Of a DNA stretch of 64,000 nucleotides, positions 26,309 to 34,667 are shown piece by piece. Numbering within the stretch: position 1 is the stretch's first letter; each line of letters begins with the position of its first letter. The notes under the pieces were generated by a model that did no database searches, had not been told where the DNA came from, and was given only the letters and a program-made list of their open reading frames with translations. Source of the DNA: Streptomyces sp. NBC_00287 (GTDB lineage: Bacteria; Actinomycetota; Actinomycetes; Streptomycetales; Streptomycetaceae); assembly GCF_036173105.1 (NCBI RefSeq), contig NZ_CP108053.1, positions 8,804,001-8,868,000 on the forward strand. The letters run 5' to 3'. Position numbers and translations under genes: made by a program.

Positions 26309-27105
26309 AACGCCACGAGTTCCTGAAGGAACTGCACAAGGTCACCGCCAACCGCAACTACCTGGAGATCGGCGTCAACGACGGCCGCAGCCTCAGACTG
26401 TCCCGGGTCCCCAGCATCGCGATCGACCCCGCGTTCAAGGTGGTCACGGAGATCCGCTGCGACGTCCACCTGGTGAAGGCCACCAGCGACGACTTCTTCG
26501 CCCGCGACAACCCCCTCGCCCACCTCAAGGGCGGCCGCCATCCCGTGCGCAACCTGCGCCGCGGCCGCAGCCCGCTCGGCCACTGGCGGCGCACCACCCT
26601 CGACCTGTCGTTCATCGACGGCATGCACCTGTTCGAGTACGCGCTGCGGGACTTCATCAACGTCGAGCGGCACTCCGACTGGGCCAGTGTGATCGTCTTC
26701 GACGACATGCTGCCGCGCAACATCGACGAGGCGGCCCGCGACCGCCACACCGGCGCCTGGACCGGAGACGTCTACAAGCTCACCGAGATCCTCGCCCGGC
26801 ACCGCCCCGACCTGGTCACCGTCCTCGTCGACACCCAACCCACCGGACAGCTCGTCGTGTTCGGCGCCGACCCGCACAACACCGTGCTGCGGGACAAGTA
26901 CGACGAGATCGTCGCCGAGTACGACGTGCCCGACCCGCAGAAGGTGCCCGAGACGATCCTGGAACGGACCGGAGCCGTCCACCCCGAGACCCTGCTGGAA
27001 GCGGGCCTGTGGCGCCCGCTGGCCCGGGCCAGGAATCTCGGCGTACGGCGCTCCCGGGGCTGGCCAGCGCTGCGGCGCCTCCTGGAAGAGCTCACCATCC
27101 GCTGA
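26305..27105 (+). CDS. Class I SAM-dependent methyltransferase-like protein in the rml operon
   Basis: The 266-residue protein has a Rossmann SAM-binding start (NYLEIGVNDGRSLRLS) and an acidic motif after the fourth strand (LDLSFIDGMHLFEYALRDF, part quoted; then VIVFDDMLPR). This is the Methyltransferase_24-like pattern often found beside glycosyltransferases. Its GTG start overlaps the rmlD stop, so it is the fourth gene of the rml operon and probably acts on the rhamnose-containing glycan or on a sugar nucleotide. The gene ends exactly one base before the convergent gene ends, in a TGATCA junction. Confidence 0.72.
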   Translation: MKRHEFLKELHKVTANRNYLEIGVNDGRSLRLSRVPSIAIDPAFKVVTEIRCDVHLVKATSDDFFARDNPLAHLKGGRHPVRNLRRGRSPLGHWRRTTLDLSFIDGMHLFEYALRDFINVERHSDWASVIVFDDMLPRNIDEAARDRHTGAWTGDVYKLTEILARHRPDLVTVLVDTQPTGQLVVFGADPHNTVLRDKYDEIVAEYDVPDPQKVPETILERTGAVHPETLLEAGLWRPLARARNLGVRRSRGWPALRRLLEELTIR

Positions 27106-28182
27106 TCAGCGGGGAACCGCTTCCAGCACCTGGAAGTGCGTGGGCGCCAGCGGATCGCCCACACCGGTCAGTTCGAGTCCGGCCGAGTCGAGCAGGGCGG
27201 CGTACTCCGCCGCGGTGCGTTCCCGGCCTCCGGCCATGACCAGCATGTTCAGATCGCTCAGGACGACGCTGAGCTCGGCCGCGGGTCCGTTCTCGTCCGG
27301 CAGGACCGGCTCGACGAGGAGCAGCTTCGCCTGCTCGGGCATGGCCTCACGACAGCGCCGCAGCACAGTGCGCGCCAGCTCGTCGTCCCAGTCGTGGATG
27401 ACGCTCTTGAGGACATACGCGTCGCCCCCGGCCGGTACGGCGGTGAAGAAGTCGCCCGTGGTGATCTCGCAGCGGTCGGCGACACCGGCCTCCGCGAGCA
27501 CCTTGGCGGCCTCCCGCACACCGGTCTGGGTGTCGAAGAGGACGCCCCGGCTGTCGGGGTGCGCGCTCAACAGGGCGGCGAGCAGGGTGCCGTTGCCGCC
27601 GCCGACGTCCACGACGGTGGGGAAGCCGGAGAAGTCGTAGCCGGCCGCCACCACATCGGCCGCGCCCTGCGCGGTCTCCGCCATCGCAGCGTTGAACAGG
27701 GCGGACAGCTCCGGCTGTCGGCCGATGTAGGCGAAGGCCGGCATGCCGAAGACCGTCTCGAACGCCGTCCGGCCGGTGCGCACGCTCTGGTGCAGCTCGC
27801 CCCAGGGCCGCCACACCGCCGCAGAGGTGAACAGATCGGCGAGCGCGTGGGCCGGGGCGTCGGCGTCGGACCGCAGAACCTGGCCGAAGGAAGTGAGCGC
27901 GAACCGGTCGGTGCGGCCGGGGCGTTCCACCAGACCCAGGGCTTCCAGGGCCCGCAGCAGACGGCGCAGCGCGTCCTGGTCGGTGTCGGTGGCCGCGGCC
28001 AGCTCGGCGCAGCTCTTCGGGCTCTCGGCCAGCCTTTCGGGGATGCTCAGGCGGACGGCGGCGCCGAGCGCCTGGGAGGCCATGTAGCCGTGCACCAGGC
28101 GCAGGGCCCGGGCCTGGTCCTCGGCGCCGGCCGCCGCGGTGGCCGGGCGGTGCTCCGTCGGGTGCGATGCGCTGTCGGTCAC
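27106..28182 (-). CDS. SAM-dependent O-methyltransferase (polyketide/natural-product type)
   Basis: The 358-residue enzyme belongs to the plant-type/TcmN-DmpM-like O-methyltransferases. It has an N-terminal dimerisation/winged-helix region (LVHGYMASQALGAAVRL, CAELAAATDTDQDALRRLL) and a C-terminal SAM fold with VVDVGGGNGTLLAALL, the GDFF segment and LKSVIHDWDD, whose HDW His and Asp are catalytic in relatives. GTG 28182 is preferred because AAGGGA lies 9 nt upstream; GTG 28215, which overlaps the P450 stop, is an alternative. It forms a two-gene operon with the P450 gene, which suggests oxidation followed by O-methylation of a secondary metabolite. The substrate is unknown. Confidence 0.82.
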   Translation of the reverse strand: MTDSASHPTEHRPATAAAGAEDQARALRLVHGYMASQALGAAVRLSIPERLAESPKSCAELAAATDTDQDALRRLLRALEALGLVERPGRTDRFALTSFGQVLRSDADAPAHALADLFTSAAVWRPWGELHQSVRTGRTAFETVFGMPAFAYIGRQPELSALFNAAMAETAQGAADVVAAGYDFSGFPTVVDVGGGNGTLLAALLSAHPDSRGVLFDTQTGVREAAKVLAEAGVADRCEITTGDFFTAVPAGGDAYVLKSVIHDWDDELARTVLRRCREAMPEQAKLLLVEPVLPDENGPAAELSVVLSDLNMLVMAGGRERTAAEYAALLDSAGLELTGVGDPLAPTHFQVLEAVPR

Positions 28183-28211
28183 TGCCGTGTGTCCCTTCGG
28201 GCCGGGCGTCG

Positions 28212-29435
28212 TCACCAGGCGACGTGCAGGGCGACGGGGGCGTGGTCGACGAACTGCCGGGCCATGCGGACCGGGCTGTCCGGTACCAGGTGCAGCCCCG
28301 GGAGCCGGGTGGTCAGGGCCTCCAGCGTCACCGCGAGCTGGAGCCTGGCCAGCCGGGCGCCCACACAGGCGTGCACGCCGTGGCCGAAGGTCAGGTGCCG
28401 GGTCATCTGCCGGGTGATGTCGAACGTCTCGGGCTGGTCGAACTCCTCGGGGTCCCGGTTGGCCGCGCTGTAGAGCGCCACCACGTCGGCCCCCGCCGGC
28501 AGGGTCCGTCCGCCCAGGCTCACTTCGCGCGTGGTCATCCGGAAGAAGGCGTGCACGGGGGTGTCGTAGCGGGAGATCTCCTCCACGGCGCCCGGGATCA
28601 GCTCAGGCTGCCGGCACAGCAGTTCCCACTGCTCGGGGTGGGAGAGCAGATGCCACAGTCCGTTGCCCAGCAGGGCGGTGGTGGTCGAGTGCCCGGCGGT
28701 GATCAGCCCGATGAACGTCCATACGAGTTCGGCGAGTTGCTCGTCGTCGATGGGTCCCGGGGGCGCGAGCACCTCGGCGATCTCACTGAAGGCGTCCGTG
28801 CCCGGCCGGTCCCTGCGCTCGCGCACATAGCGCGCCATGACCTGCTGGAACTCCAGGAACAGCTCGGCCGCCCCGACCTCTTCCTCGCGGGAGGCGCCGC
28901 CGGTGATGACCGCGACGCAGGCATAGGCGCCGTCCCGGATGATCGCCCGGTCCTGCGCGTCGATGCCGCACATGTCGCTGATGGTCTCAACGGGCAGCAC
29001 GCGCGCGTACTGGCTCATCAACTCGGCCGAGCCGTCCGCCGCCATGGCGTCCACGAGCGCCGTCGCCCGCTTGCGGATCTCCGGCTCCATCACGGCCACC
29101 GCGTCCGTGCCGAGCCGCTTGGCGAGCGGGGCCCGCACCTTCAGGTGCCGGTCGCCGTTGACGTTGATGATGGCGGAGGAGGGCGGGAAGCCGCGCTCCA
29201 GCACGGCGAGGGCGTCCGGATGCAGCGGAAGCGGGGAGCGCAGGGCGTTCGCCGTGGAGAACGTCTCGTGCCGCTGCAGCACCGTGCGCACATCGTCGAA
29301 CCGGGTCACCACCCAGGCCCGCAGCACCTCGGAGTAGAAGACCGGCTCCTGCTCCCGCGCCAGCGCGAAGAAGGGATACGGGTCTTGAAGATGCGCGCCG
29401 AGGGGGTCGTACGACTCGCCGATGGAGCTTGTCAT
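28212..29435 (-). CDS. Cytochrome P450
   Basis: The 407-residue soluble bacterial P450 has the I-helix LITAGHSTTT, the ExxR motif EEISRY, and the heme-ligand loop LTFGHGVHACVG with Cys near residue 356. The oxygen-activation site reads AGHS, with His in place of the common Asp/Glu, and this may alter proton delivery. It is upstream of and coupled to an O-methyltransferase gene. No ferredoxin is encoded nearby, so it must use a shared redox partner. Length and motifs are complete. Confidence 0.9.
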   Translation of the reverse strand: MTSSIGESYDPLGAHLQDPYPFFALAREQEPVFYSEVLRAWVVTRFDDVRTVLQRHETFSTANALRSPLPLHPDALAVLERGFPPSSAIINVNGDRHLKVRAPLAKRLGTDAVAVMEPEIRKRATALVDAMAADGSAELMSQYARVLPVETISDMCGIDAQDRAIIRDGAYACVAVITGGASREEEVGAAELFLEFQQVMARYVRERRDRPGTDAFSEIAEVLAPPGPIDDEQLAELVWTFIGLITAGHSTTTALLGNGLWHLLSHPEQWELLCRQPELIPGAVEEISRYDTPVHAFFRMTTREVSLGGRTLPAGADVVALYSAANRDPEEFDQPETFDITRQMTRHLTFGHGVHACVGARLARLQLAVTLEALTTRLPGLHLVPDSPVRMARQFVDHAPVALHVAW

Positions 29436-29532
29436 CGCGCCCGTCTCCTCACTGAGAAAGGGCCATCACACCGCCACCGACGATGCCGCGCACGGCTCGC
29501 TGGAGGCTTGAACTCCGGTCAGGGGCCGGTAC

Positions 29533-30129
29533 TCAGCCGCCGCGCAGCCACCGGTAGCGGGCGACACAGTCCTCGTACGACGGCAGGAGCCCGGTGCGCA
29601 GCGCCTGGGCCAGGGGCGGTGCCTCGGCGTCCTTGGGGGACAGCACGGGCTCCATGCCCTCGGGCCAGGGCAGCCCCAGGTCCGGGTCGAGCGGGTGCAC
29701 GCCGTGCTCGCGGTCCGGGGCGTAGCCGGTGGAGCACAGGTAGATGACGGTGGCGTCGTCGGTGAGCGCCATGAAGGCGTGCCCGAGGCCCTCGGCGAGG
29801 AACACCGCGTGCCGGGTGTCGTCGTCGAGCCGTACCGCCTCCCACTGCCCGAACGCCGGGGATCCGGTGCGCAGATCGACCACCACGTCCAGGACGGCGC
29901 CGCGCACACAGGTCACGTACTTGGCCTGACCGGGCGGAACGTCGGAGAAGTGCACGCCGCGCACCACGCCCCGCCGGGAGACGGAGCAGTTGGCCTGCGC
30001 GAGCGTCAGGTCGTGTCCGGTGGCCTCGCGGAACTCCTCGCCCCGGTACCACTCGTGGAAGCTGCCCCGGTCGTCCGGAAAGACCTTGGGCTCCAGCACC
30101 CAGGCACCGTCGATCCCCAGTGCGCGCAC
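29533..30129 (-). CDS. rmlC: dTDP-4-dehydrorhamnose 3,5-epimerase
   Basis: The 198-residue cupin-fold epimerase shows GVVRGVHFSDVPPGQAKYV (the catalytic His in RGVHF), the strand CVRGAVLDVVVDLRTGSP, and EGLGHAFMAL. It completes the dTDP-L-rhamnose pathway with rmlA, rmlB and rmlD on the opposite strand. GTG 30129 is the start, with GAGG 7 nt upstream, only 4 bp after the stop of the glycosyltransferase gene, so the two are one operon. The C-terminal part (LPSYEDCVARYRWLRGG) resembles epimerases from sugar clusters; strict 3,5- versus 5-only epimerase activity cannot be told apart here. Confidence 0.88.
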   Translation of the reverse strand: MRALGIDGAWVLEPKVFPDDRGSFHEWYRGEEFREATGHDLTLAQANCSVSRRGVVRGVHFSDVPPGQAKYVTCVRGAVLDVVVDLRTGSPAFGQWEAVRLDDDTRHAVFLAEGLGHAFMALTDDATVIYLCSTGYAPDREHGVHPLDPDLGLPWPEGMEPVLSPKDAEAPPLAQALRTGLLPSYEDCVARYRWLRGG

Positions 30130-30133
30130 TCCA

Positions 30134-32056
30134 TCACCTCCGTGGAGCCCTGAGCAGGGCCTTCGCCTTGCGTACCAGTCGGCGCAGCACGCTGGGGCGG
30201 GGCGTGCGGCGCACCTGCACGCCGTGCGCCCCGGCGCGCAGCGCGAACGGCAGTGCCAGCAGCCGCGGTTCGGCGGCGTCCGGGACCGGGACCAGGGAGG
30301 TCCGCCAGGTCGTCCCGCCCATCACCAGGGCGGGCAGCGCGGCCGTCAGCAGGGCCCCGGATCCGTCGGGCACGGGGGAGAGCGTGGCGGCGGCGTCCAG
30401 TTCCTTGCCCCGCGCGGTCAGCCGCAGCAGCACGTCCGTGTCGCCCGGCACGTACAACGGCATCGGGGCGCTGAGCCGGTCGTGCGCGACGGTGACCTCC
30501 TCCAGGGCGACCCGCCCGAGCCCGAGGTTCCGGCTCGCGCGGTCGACGTCCAGGGCGAGCGTGAGGTGCCGGGCGGTCCAGTACGGCAGCACCACACGCC
30601 CGGCGACGACACCGGCGTACGCCATCGGGCGCTCGGTGCGCGGCACAAGCGCGAGCCGGCACTCCTTGGTCCAGCCGCCCAGCTTCACCCGGACCACGGC
30701 GTCCCACAGCCCGGCCAGGGGAGCGTCGCCGGCCGCCTGCGCCGGGTCCACGGTGGCCGTGGCCCGCAGCACCAGCCGGAACCGCCCCCTGTCCTCGGTC
30801 GGCACGGTCTCCCGGGTGAACTGCACCGGCTGGAAGTACTGGGCGGCATTGGAGCGTTGGCGCAGCAGCAGGTCCGCGGTCGCGGAGCCGAACCGGGCAA
30901 CGGTGTCGGCGCCCACCCAGGCGATGGCCTCGGTGACGTCCTTCGGCGGGGCCTGCAGTGGATCGCCGCCGCCGGTGGCGCCGAACGTCAGCGGCGCCCC
31001 GCCGGAGTGGTACTCCGCGGCGAAGGACACCCGCAGCGTGCCGTCCTCCCACTCCAGGCCCTCCGGAACGGCCTTGAGGACGACGCCCGCCTCCCACTCG
31101 GCGAACGCCTCCACATCGCCGTACCGGTCCGCGGCGATCAGCGCCGCCACCACCTGCTGGGTGGGCTGAAGACCGGCCGCCACACCGGGCCCGAACCGCT
31201 CGACGACGACGGAGTGGATCTCCCGGAACATCTCCTTGCGGTAGTCGGCGGGCATGGCCAGCAGCCGCTTGCCGCGCATCCGTTCGACCATCTCCACCCG
31301 CAGCCAGCGGCGGAACAGCCGGTCGCGCACCGCCCCCGGCTCGGTGTACCGCTCGACGACGTCCAGGGCCTCGCGCAGGTTCTTGAAGTAGCCGACGGGG
31401 TCGAAGCGCTGGAAGCCCGCGTTGGCGGCGTCGTCCCGGCGGACGTGGTAGTAGCAGACGTAGTCGCTGAGCACCGAGACGTTGTCCGCCCGCAGAAACG
31501 CCTCGGTGACGAAGACATGGTCCTCAAGGCGCCGCTTGCCCTCGGGGAAGCGCAGGCCGATACGGTCCAGGAAGGCGCGCCGGAACATCTTGTGCGGGGT
31601 GAGGCTGTCGATCAGCGGCGCGCTCTCCACCGTGGCCCGCGGATGGTTGCGACGGAACAGCTCCACCGGCACCCCGCGGCCCTGACCTGCCATTTTTCCT
31701 ACGACGACATCGGCGCCGTTGGCCACGCCGTAGTCGTACATCCGCTCGAGCGCCTCGTCACCGAGGTGATCGTCGTTGTCCACGAACATCACGTACTCGC
31801 CGCGGGAGGCGGCGACGCCGACGTTGCGGGGCTTGCCCGACCAGCCCGAGTTCTCCTGGTGCACGACGGTCACCCGGGGGTCCTCGGCGGCGAGCTCGTC
31901 CAGCCGGCCCGGCGTGTCGTCGGTGGAGCCGTCGTCGACGAAGATCACTTCGTACTCGTCCGGGGGCAGGGACTGCCGCAGCAGCGAGGAGATGCAGTCC
32001 TCGATGTACGCCCCCGGGTTGTACACGGGAACGATGACGCTGACCTTGACCGGCAT
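30134..32056 (-). CDS. Family 2 glycosyltransferase with long C-terminal domain
   Basis: The 640-residue protein has an N-terminal GT-A domain (VSVIVPVYNPGAYIEDCIS, VIFVDDGSTDDT, NSGWSGKPRNVG, and the metal-binding VMFVDNDDH). About 350 residues follow that look mainly beta-stranded, rich in Val/Leu/Arg, and without a recognised motif. No membrane helix is clear. Similar proteins build cell-wall glycopolymers in Streptomyces. It sits upstream of rmlC in one operon, so a rhamnosyl or related transfer is a reasonable inference, not a proof. The ATG at 32056 faces the divergent phosphoesterase gene. Confidence 0.8.
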   Translation of the reverse strand: MPVKVSVIVPVYNPGAYIEDCISSLLRQSLPPDEYEVIFVDDGSTDDTPGRLDELAAEDPRVTVVHQENSGWSGKPRNVGVAASRGEYVMFVDNDDHLGDEALERMYDYGVANGADVVVGKMAGQGRGVPVELFRRNHPRATVESAPLIDSLTPHKMFRRAFLDRIGLRFPEGKRRLEDHVFVTEAFLRADNVSVLSDYVCYYHVRRDDAANAGFQRFDPVGYFKNLREALDVVERYTEPGAVRDRLFRRWLRVEMVERMRGKRLLAMPADYRKEMFREIHSVVVERFGPGVAAGLQPTQQVVAALIAADRYGDVEAFAEWEAGVVLKAVPEGLEWEDGTLRVSFAAEYHSGGAPLTFGATGGGDPLQAPPKDVTEAIAWVGADTVARFGSATADLLLRQRSNAAQYFQPVQFTRETVPTEDRGRFRLVLRATATVDPAQAAGDAPLAGLWDAVVRVKLGGWTKECRLALVPRTERPMAYAGVVAGRVVLPYWTARHLTLALDVDRASRNLGLGRVALEEVTVAHDRLSAPMPLYVPGDTDVLLRLTARGKELDAAATLSPVPDGSGALLTAALPALVMGGTTWRTSLVPVPDAAEPRLLALPFALRAGAHGVQVRRTPRPSVLRRLVRKAKALLRAPRR

Positions 32057-32169
32057 CGCGCTCGAAGTCCCCTCGGGTCGTCGCCTGCCTTGTATGGGTC
32101 TCGCCCGATGCTAACCCGCTCCCCGTCGCTTGCCACCTCCGCCCAGGCCGGTGCCCGTAGCCTGGCGGA

Positions 32170-32670
32170 GTGCGTCTGCTGCTGATGTCCGACACCCACC
32201 TCCCCGTGCGCGCCCGCGCACTTCCCGACCAGCTCCTCGCCGAACTCCCGCACGCCGACGTGGTGATCCACGCCGGTGACTGGGTCGACACGGCCACCCT
32301 CGATCTGCTGGAGAGCCGCAGCCGCCGGCTGATCGCCGTGTACGGCAACAACGACGGCCCCGAGCTGCGGGCCCGCCTCCCCGAAGTGGCCCGTGCGGAG
32401 CTAGGCGGCCTGCGTTTCGGCGTGGTCCACGAGACGGGCCCGGCGGCCGGCCGCGAGGTGCGGTGTGCCGCGCGCTTCCCCGACCTGGACGTCCTGGTGT
32501 TCGGGCACAGCCACATCCCGTGGGACACCTCCGCCCCGTCCGGTCTGCGCCTGCTCAACCCGGGCTCCCCGACCGACCGGCGCCGCCAGCCGCACTGCAC
32601 GTACCTCACCGCCTCGGTCGCCGACGGCGGCCTCACGGACGTGGAACTGCACCGCCTGCCACTCCGCTAG
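32170..32670 (+). CDS. YfcE/MJ0936-type metallophosphoesterase
   Basis: The 166-residue protein has all metal-binding motifs of the small calcineurin-like phosphodiesterases in order: MSDTHLP, HAGDWVD, YGNNDG, VHETG and FGHSHIPW. It is cytosolic and likely hydrolyses phosphodiester bonds; the natural substrate is unknown. The start is GTG 32170, with only a weak GGCGGA upstream. Its TAG stop overlaps the TAG stop of the convergent CoxG gene in a shared CTAG. Confidence 0.86.
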   Translation: MRLLLMSDTHLPVRARALPDQLLAELPHADVVIHAGDWVDTATLDLLESRSRRLIAVYGNNDGPELRARLPEVARAELGGLRFGVVHETGPAAGREVRCAARFPDLDVLVFGHSHIPWDTSAPSGLRLLNPGSPTDRRRQPHCTYLTASVADGGLTDVELHRLPLR

Positions 32671-33275
32671 CGCCTCCTGTGCCGCCACCGCCAGGCGACC
32701 AGAACCAGCAGGGCGGCCGCCAGCGGTGGGCCCACCCGTCGGGCGACGGGGAGGGCGGCCGTGCGGGCGAGATCGAGGGGCGCGGTCTCCTCGGGTGCCG
32801 AGGTCGCCGGTGCCGTCTCAGGCTCCGGCTCCGGCCCGGTGAGGCGTTCGGCCAGGCACTCGGCGAACTGCGAGACCAGCCGGTCGCCCACCTCCGACAG
32901 CAGCCCCCGCCCGAACTGCGCCGGACGCCCGGTCACCGACAGATCGGTGAGCACGGTGACCGCCGTACCGTCGTCGCCTTCGGTGAGTGTGCCGGTCACG
33001 GTGGCCCGCGCGGTGCCCTGCCCGCGGGCCTCCCGACCGCTCGCGCTCAGCACCATCCGGTGCTCCTGCTCGTCCCGCTCCTCGAACACCCCGGTGCCCT
33101 TGTACGTCAGGGTCACCGGGCCCACCTTGACCTTCACCGATCCGGTCACCGTCTTGCCGTCGTAGTCCGTCACGCTCGCTCCTGGCAGACAGGGCGCGAC
33201 CCGCTCGATGTCGAGGAGCGCCCGCCAGGCGTCGTCGACCGGTACGGGCACGGTGAACTCGTGGCGCAGTTCCAT
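32667..33275 (-). CDS. CoxG-like SRPBCC protein with C-terminal membrane anchor
   Basis: The 202-residue protein begins with a CoxG-type SRPBCC (START-like) domain (MELRHEFTVPVPVDDAWRAL, VAPCLPGASV, VKVKVGPVTLTYKG). A Pro/Glu/Ala-rich linker and a terminal hydrophobic helix followed by RWRHRRR would anchor it to the inner face of the membrane. In CO dehydrogenase clusters CoxG is thought to recruit the enzyme to the membrane. It is the last gene of the cox-like operon, 10 bp after xdhC, with GAGGAG before the ATG. Confidence 0.85.
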   Translation of the reverse strand: MELRHEFTVPVPVDDAWRALLDIERVAPCLPGASVTDYDGKTVTGSVKVKVGPVTLTYKGTGVFEERDEQEHRMVLSASGREARGQGTARATVTGTLTEGDDGTAVTVLTDLSVTGRPAQFGRGLLSEVGDRLVSQFAECLAERLTGPEPEPETAPATSAPEETAPLDLARTAALPVARRVGPPLAAALLVLVAWRWRHRRR

Positions 33276-33285
33276 GACTTTCTCC

Positions 33286-34389
33286 TCACGCTCCCCGTGG
33301 ATGGATGGCGCCGGCGGTCGCCGTCAGCGGGGCGCCGGTGCCGCCCCAGCGCAGGGCGACGATCTCGGCGGCGACCGACACGGCGACCTCCTCGGGCGTA
33401 CGGGCCCCGAGGTCGAGCCCGACCGGCGAGCGCAGCCGGGACAGTTCGGCCCCGGTGAGCCCGGCCGCGGCCAGTCGTCGCATCCGGTCGTCATGGGTAC
33501 GGCGGCTGCCCATCGCCCCGATGTACGCGGCCGGCCTGCGCAGGGCCTCCTCCAGCAGCGGCACGTCGAACTTCGGGTCGTGGGTGAGGACGCAGATCAC
33601 CGTGCGGTTGTCGGTGTCGGTGCCGTTCAGGTAGCGGTGCGGCCAGTCGACGACCACCTCGACGCCCTCCGGGAAGCGTTTGGGCGTGGCGAAGACCGGG
33701 CGGGCGTCGCAGACGGTGACCCGGTAGCCGAGGAAGTCGCCGATCCGGGCGACGGCGGCCGCGTAGTCGATCGCGCCGAAGACCAGCATCCGCGGCGGCG
33801 GCGCGAAGGAGTGCAGGAAGACGGCGACGGCGTCCTCACGGCGCTCGCCGTGCGGCCCGTAGTGGCGCAGTTCCGTGACGCCGAGGGCGAGTTCGCCGCG
33901 CGCGTCGGCGGTGACCGCCGCGTCCAGGCCCGCCGCGCCCAGCGTGCCGAGGACCCGGTCGGGCCAGACCGCGAGGGTCGCGCCGCGTGGCGCGGGTCCG
34001 TCGGCCACCGACGCCACGGTGACCGGCTCACCGGCGGCGACGGACTCGGCGACCGCGCCGAAGGCAGGGTCGGAGGCGGCCGTCACCGGACGTACGAGGA
34101 GGGTGATCTCGCCGCCGCAGGTGAGCCCCACCGCGAACGCGTCCTCGTCGCTGTACCCGAAGGTCTCCACGCGCGCCTCGCCGCTCGCCACCACCTCCTG
34201 GGCCAGCTCGAACACCGCCCCCTCGACACAGCCGCCCGACACACTGCCCACGACCTCGTCACCCGGCCCCACGGCCATCGCGGCCCCCGGATCACGCGGC
34301 GCGCTGCGGCTCGTCGCAACGACGGTGGCAAGCCCGAACGGCGACCCGGCCGCGTACCAGCCACGCAGCACCGGCAGTACGTCACGCAT
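33286..34389 (-). CDS. XdhC/CoxF-type molybdenum cofactor insertion protein
   Basis: The 367-residue protein has the XdhC pattern: an N-terminal region with GSVSGGCVEGAVFE, and a C-terminal Rossmann domain with LVFGAIDYAAAVA, DARPVFATPKRFP, LTHDPKFD, and YIGAMGSRRTH. XdhC-family proteins bind and sulfurate molybdopterin and hand it to molybdenum hydroxylases, here the CoxL-like subunit. The ATG at 34389 overlaps the stop of an upstream short chimeric frame (ATGCGTGA), part of a 139-bp tandem repeat. The ribosome site GAGAGGAG lies in the repeat. Confidence 0.88.
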   Translation of the reverse strand: MRDVLPVLRGWYAAGSPFGLATVVATSRSAPRDPGAAMAVGPGDEVVGSVSGGCVEGAVFELAQEVVASGEARVETFGYSDEDAFAVGLTCGGEITLLVRPVTAASDPAFGAVAESVAAGEPVTVASVADGPAPRGATLAVWPDRVLGTLGAAGLDAAVTADARGELALGVTELRHYGPHGERREDAVAVFLHSFAPPPRMLVFGAIDYAAAVARIGDFLGYRVTVCDARPVFATPKRFPEGVEVVVDWPHRYLNGTDTDNRTVICVLTHDPKFDVPLLEEALRRPAAYIGAMGSRRTHDDRMRRLAAAGLTGAELSRLRSPVGLDLGARTPEEVAVSVAAEIVALRWGGTGAPLTATAGAIHPRGA

Positions 34390-34658
34390 CGTCGGCTCCT
34401 CTCACCGCCGCGGCCAAGTGCTTCAGGGCCGTGAGGCTGTGGCTTGGGGCGGGCGCGTCGACACTCGGCGGCGCCGCGGCCATCGAGGCCGCGTACTCGT
34501 TCCCCTGCACCGGCAGTACGTCACGCATCGTCGGCTCCTCTCACCGCCGCGGCCAAGTGCTTCAGGGCCGCGAGGCTGTGGCTTGGGGCGGGCGCGTCGA
34601 CACTCGGCGGCGCCGCGGCCATCGAGGCCGCGTACCCGTTCCCCTGCACCGGCAGTAC
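34381..34658 (-). repeat. Two tandem 139-bp copies of the vWA/xdhC gene junction
   Basis: Two direct copies, 34381-34519 and 34520-34658, differ by only two bases. Each begins at the ATGCGTGA junction and spans the first bases of xdhC plus a diverged copy of the last ~110 bp of the vWA gene; the true vWA 3' end follows from 34659. The period (139) is not a multiple of three, yet each copy restores the overlapping stop-start. Each copy carries its own GAGAGGAG ribosome site. This looks like an unequal exchange between adjacent gene ends that was then duplicated. Confidence 0.9.
34382..34528 (-). CDS. Chimeric 48-residue frame B: XdhC start fused to vWA end
   Basis: The frame begins with the XdhC start (MRDVLPV), then passes into a vWA C-terminal-like sequence (MAAAPPSVDAPAPSHSL, LKHLAAAVRGADDA). 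Its start lies in the stop of frame A, and its stop (TGA, 34384-34382) lies in the xdhC ATG (ATGCGTGA). A ribosome site is present. It could be translated merely to couple vWA and xdhC translation. No function is known. Confidence 0.35.
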   Translation of the reverse strand: MRDVLPVQGNEYAASMAAAPPSVDAPAPSHSLTALKHLAAAVRGADDA

Positions 34659-34667
34659 GTCACGCAT
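34521..34667 (-). CDS. Chimeric 48-residue frame A: XdhC start fused to vWA end
   Basis: This is the copy nearest the vWA gene. It is identical to frame B except for Gly instead of Glu at residue 11 and Ala instead of Thr at residue 32. Its ATG (34667-34665) overlaps the vWA stop in ATGCGTGA, and its stop overlaps the start of frame B. The vWA-derived part matches the true vWA C-terminus (GMAAALPSVDAFVEGHSLAA) at roughly three quarters of positions. Confidence 0.35.
   Translation of the reverse strand: MRDVLPVQGNGYAASMAAAPPSVDAPAPSHSLAALKHLAAAVRGADDA

Noticed and set aside
34381..34658. Tandem repeats as a possible CRISPR array or satellite
   Set aside because: The unit is 139 bp without spacers and derives clearly from the flanking genes, so it is a local gene-end duplication.
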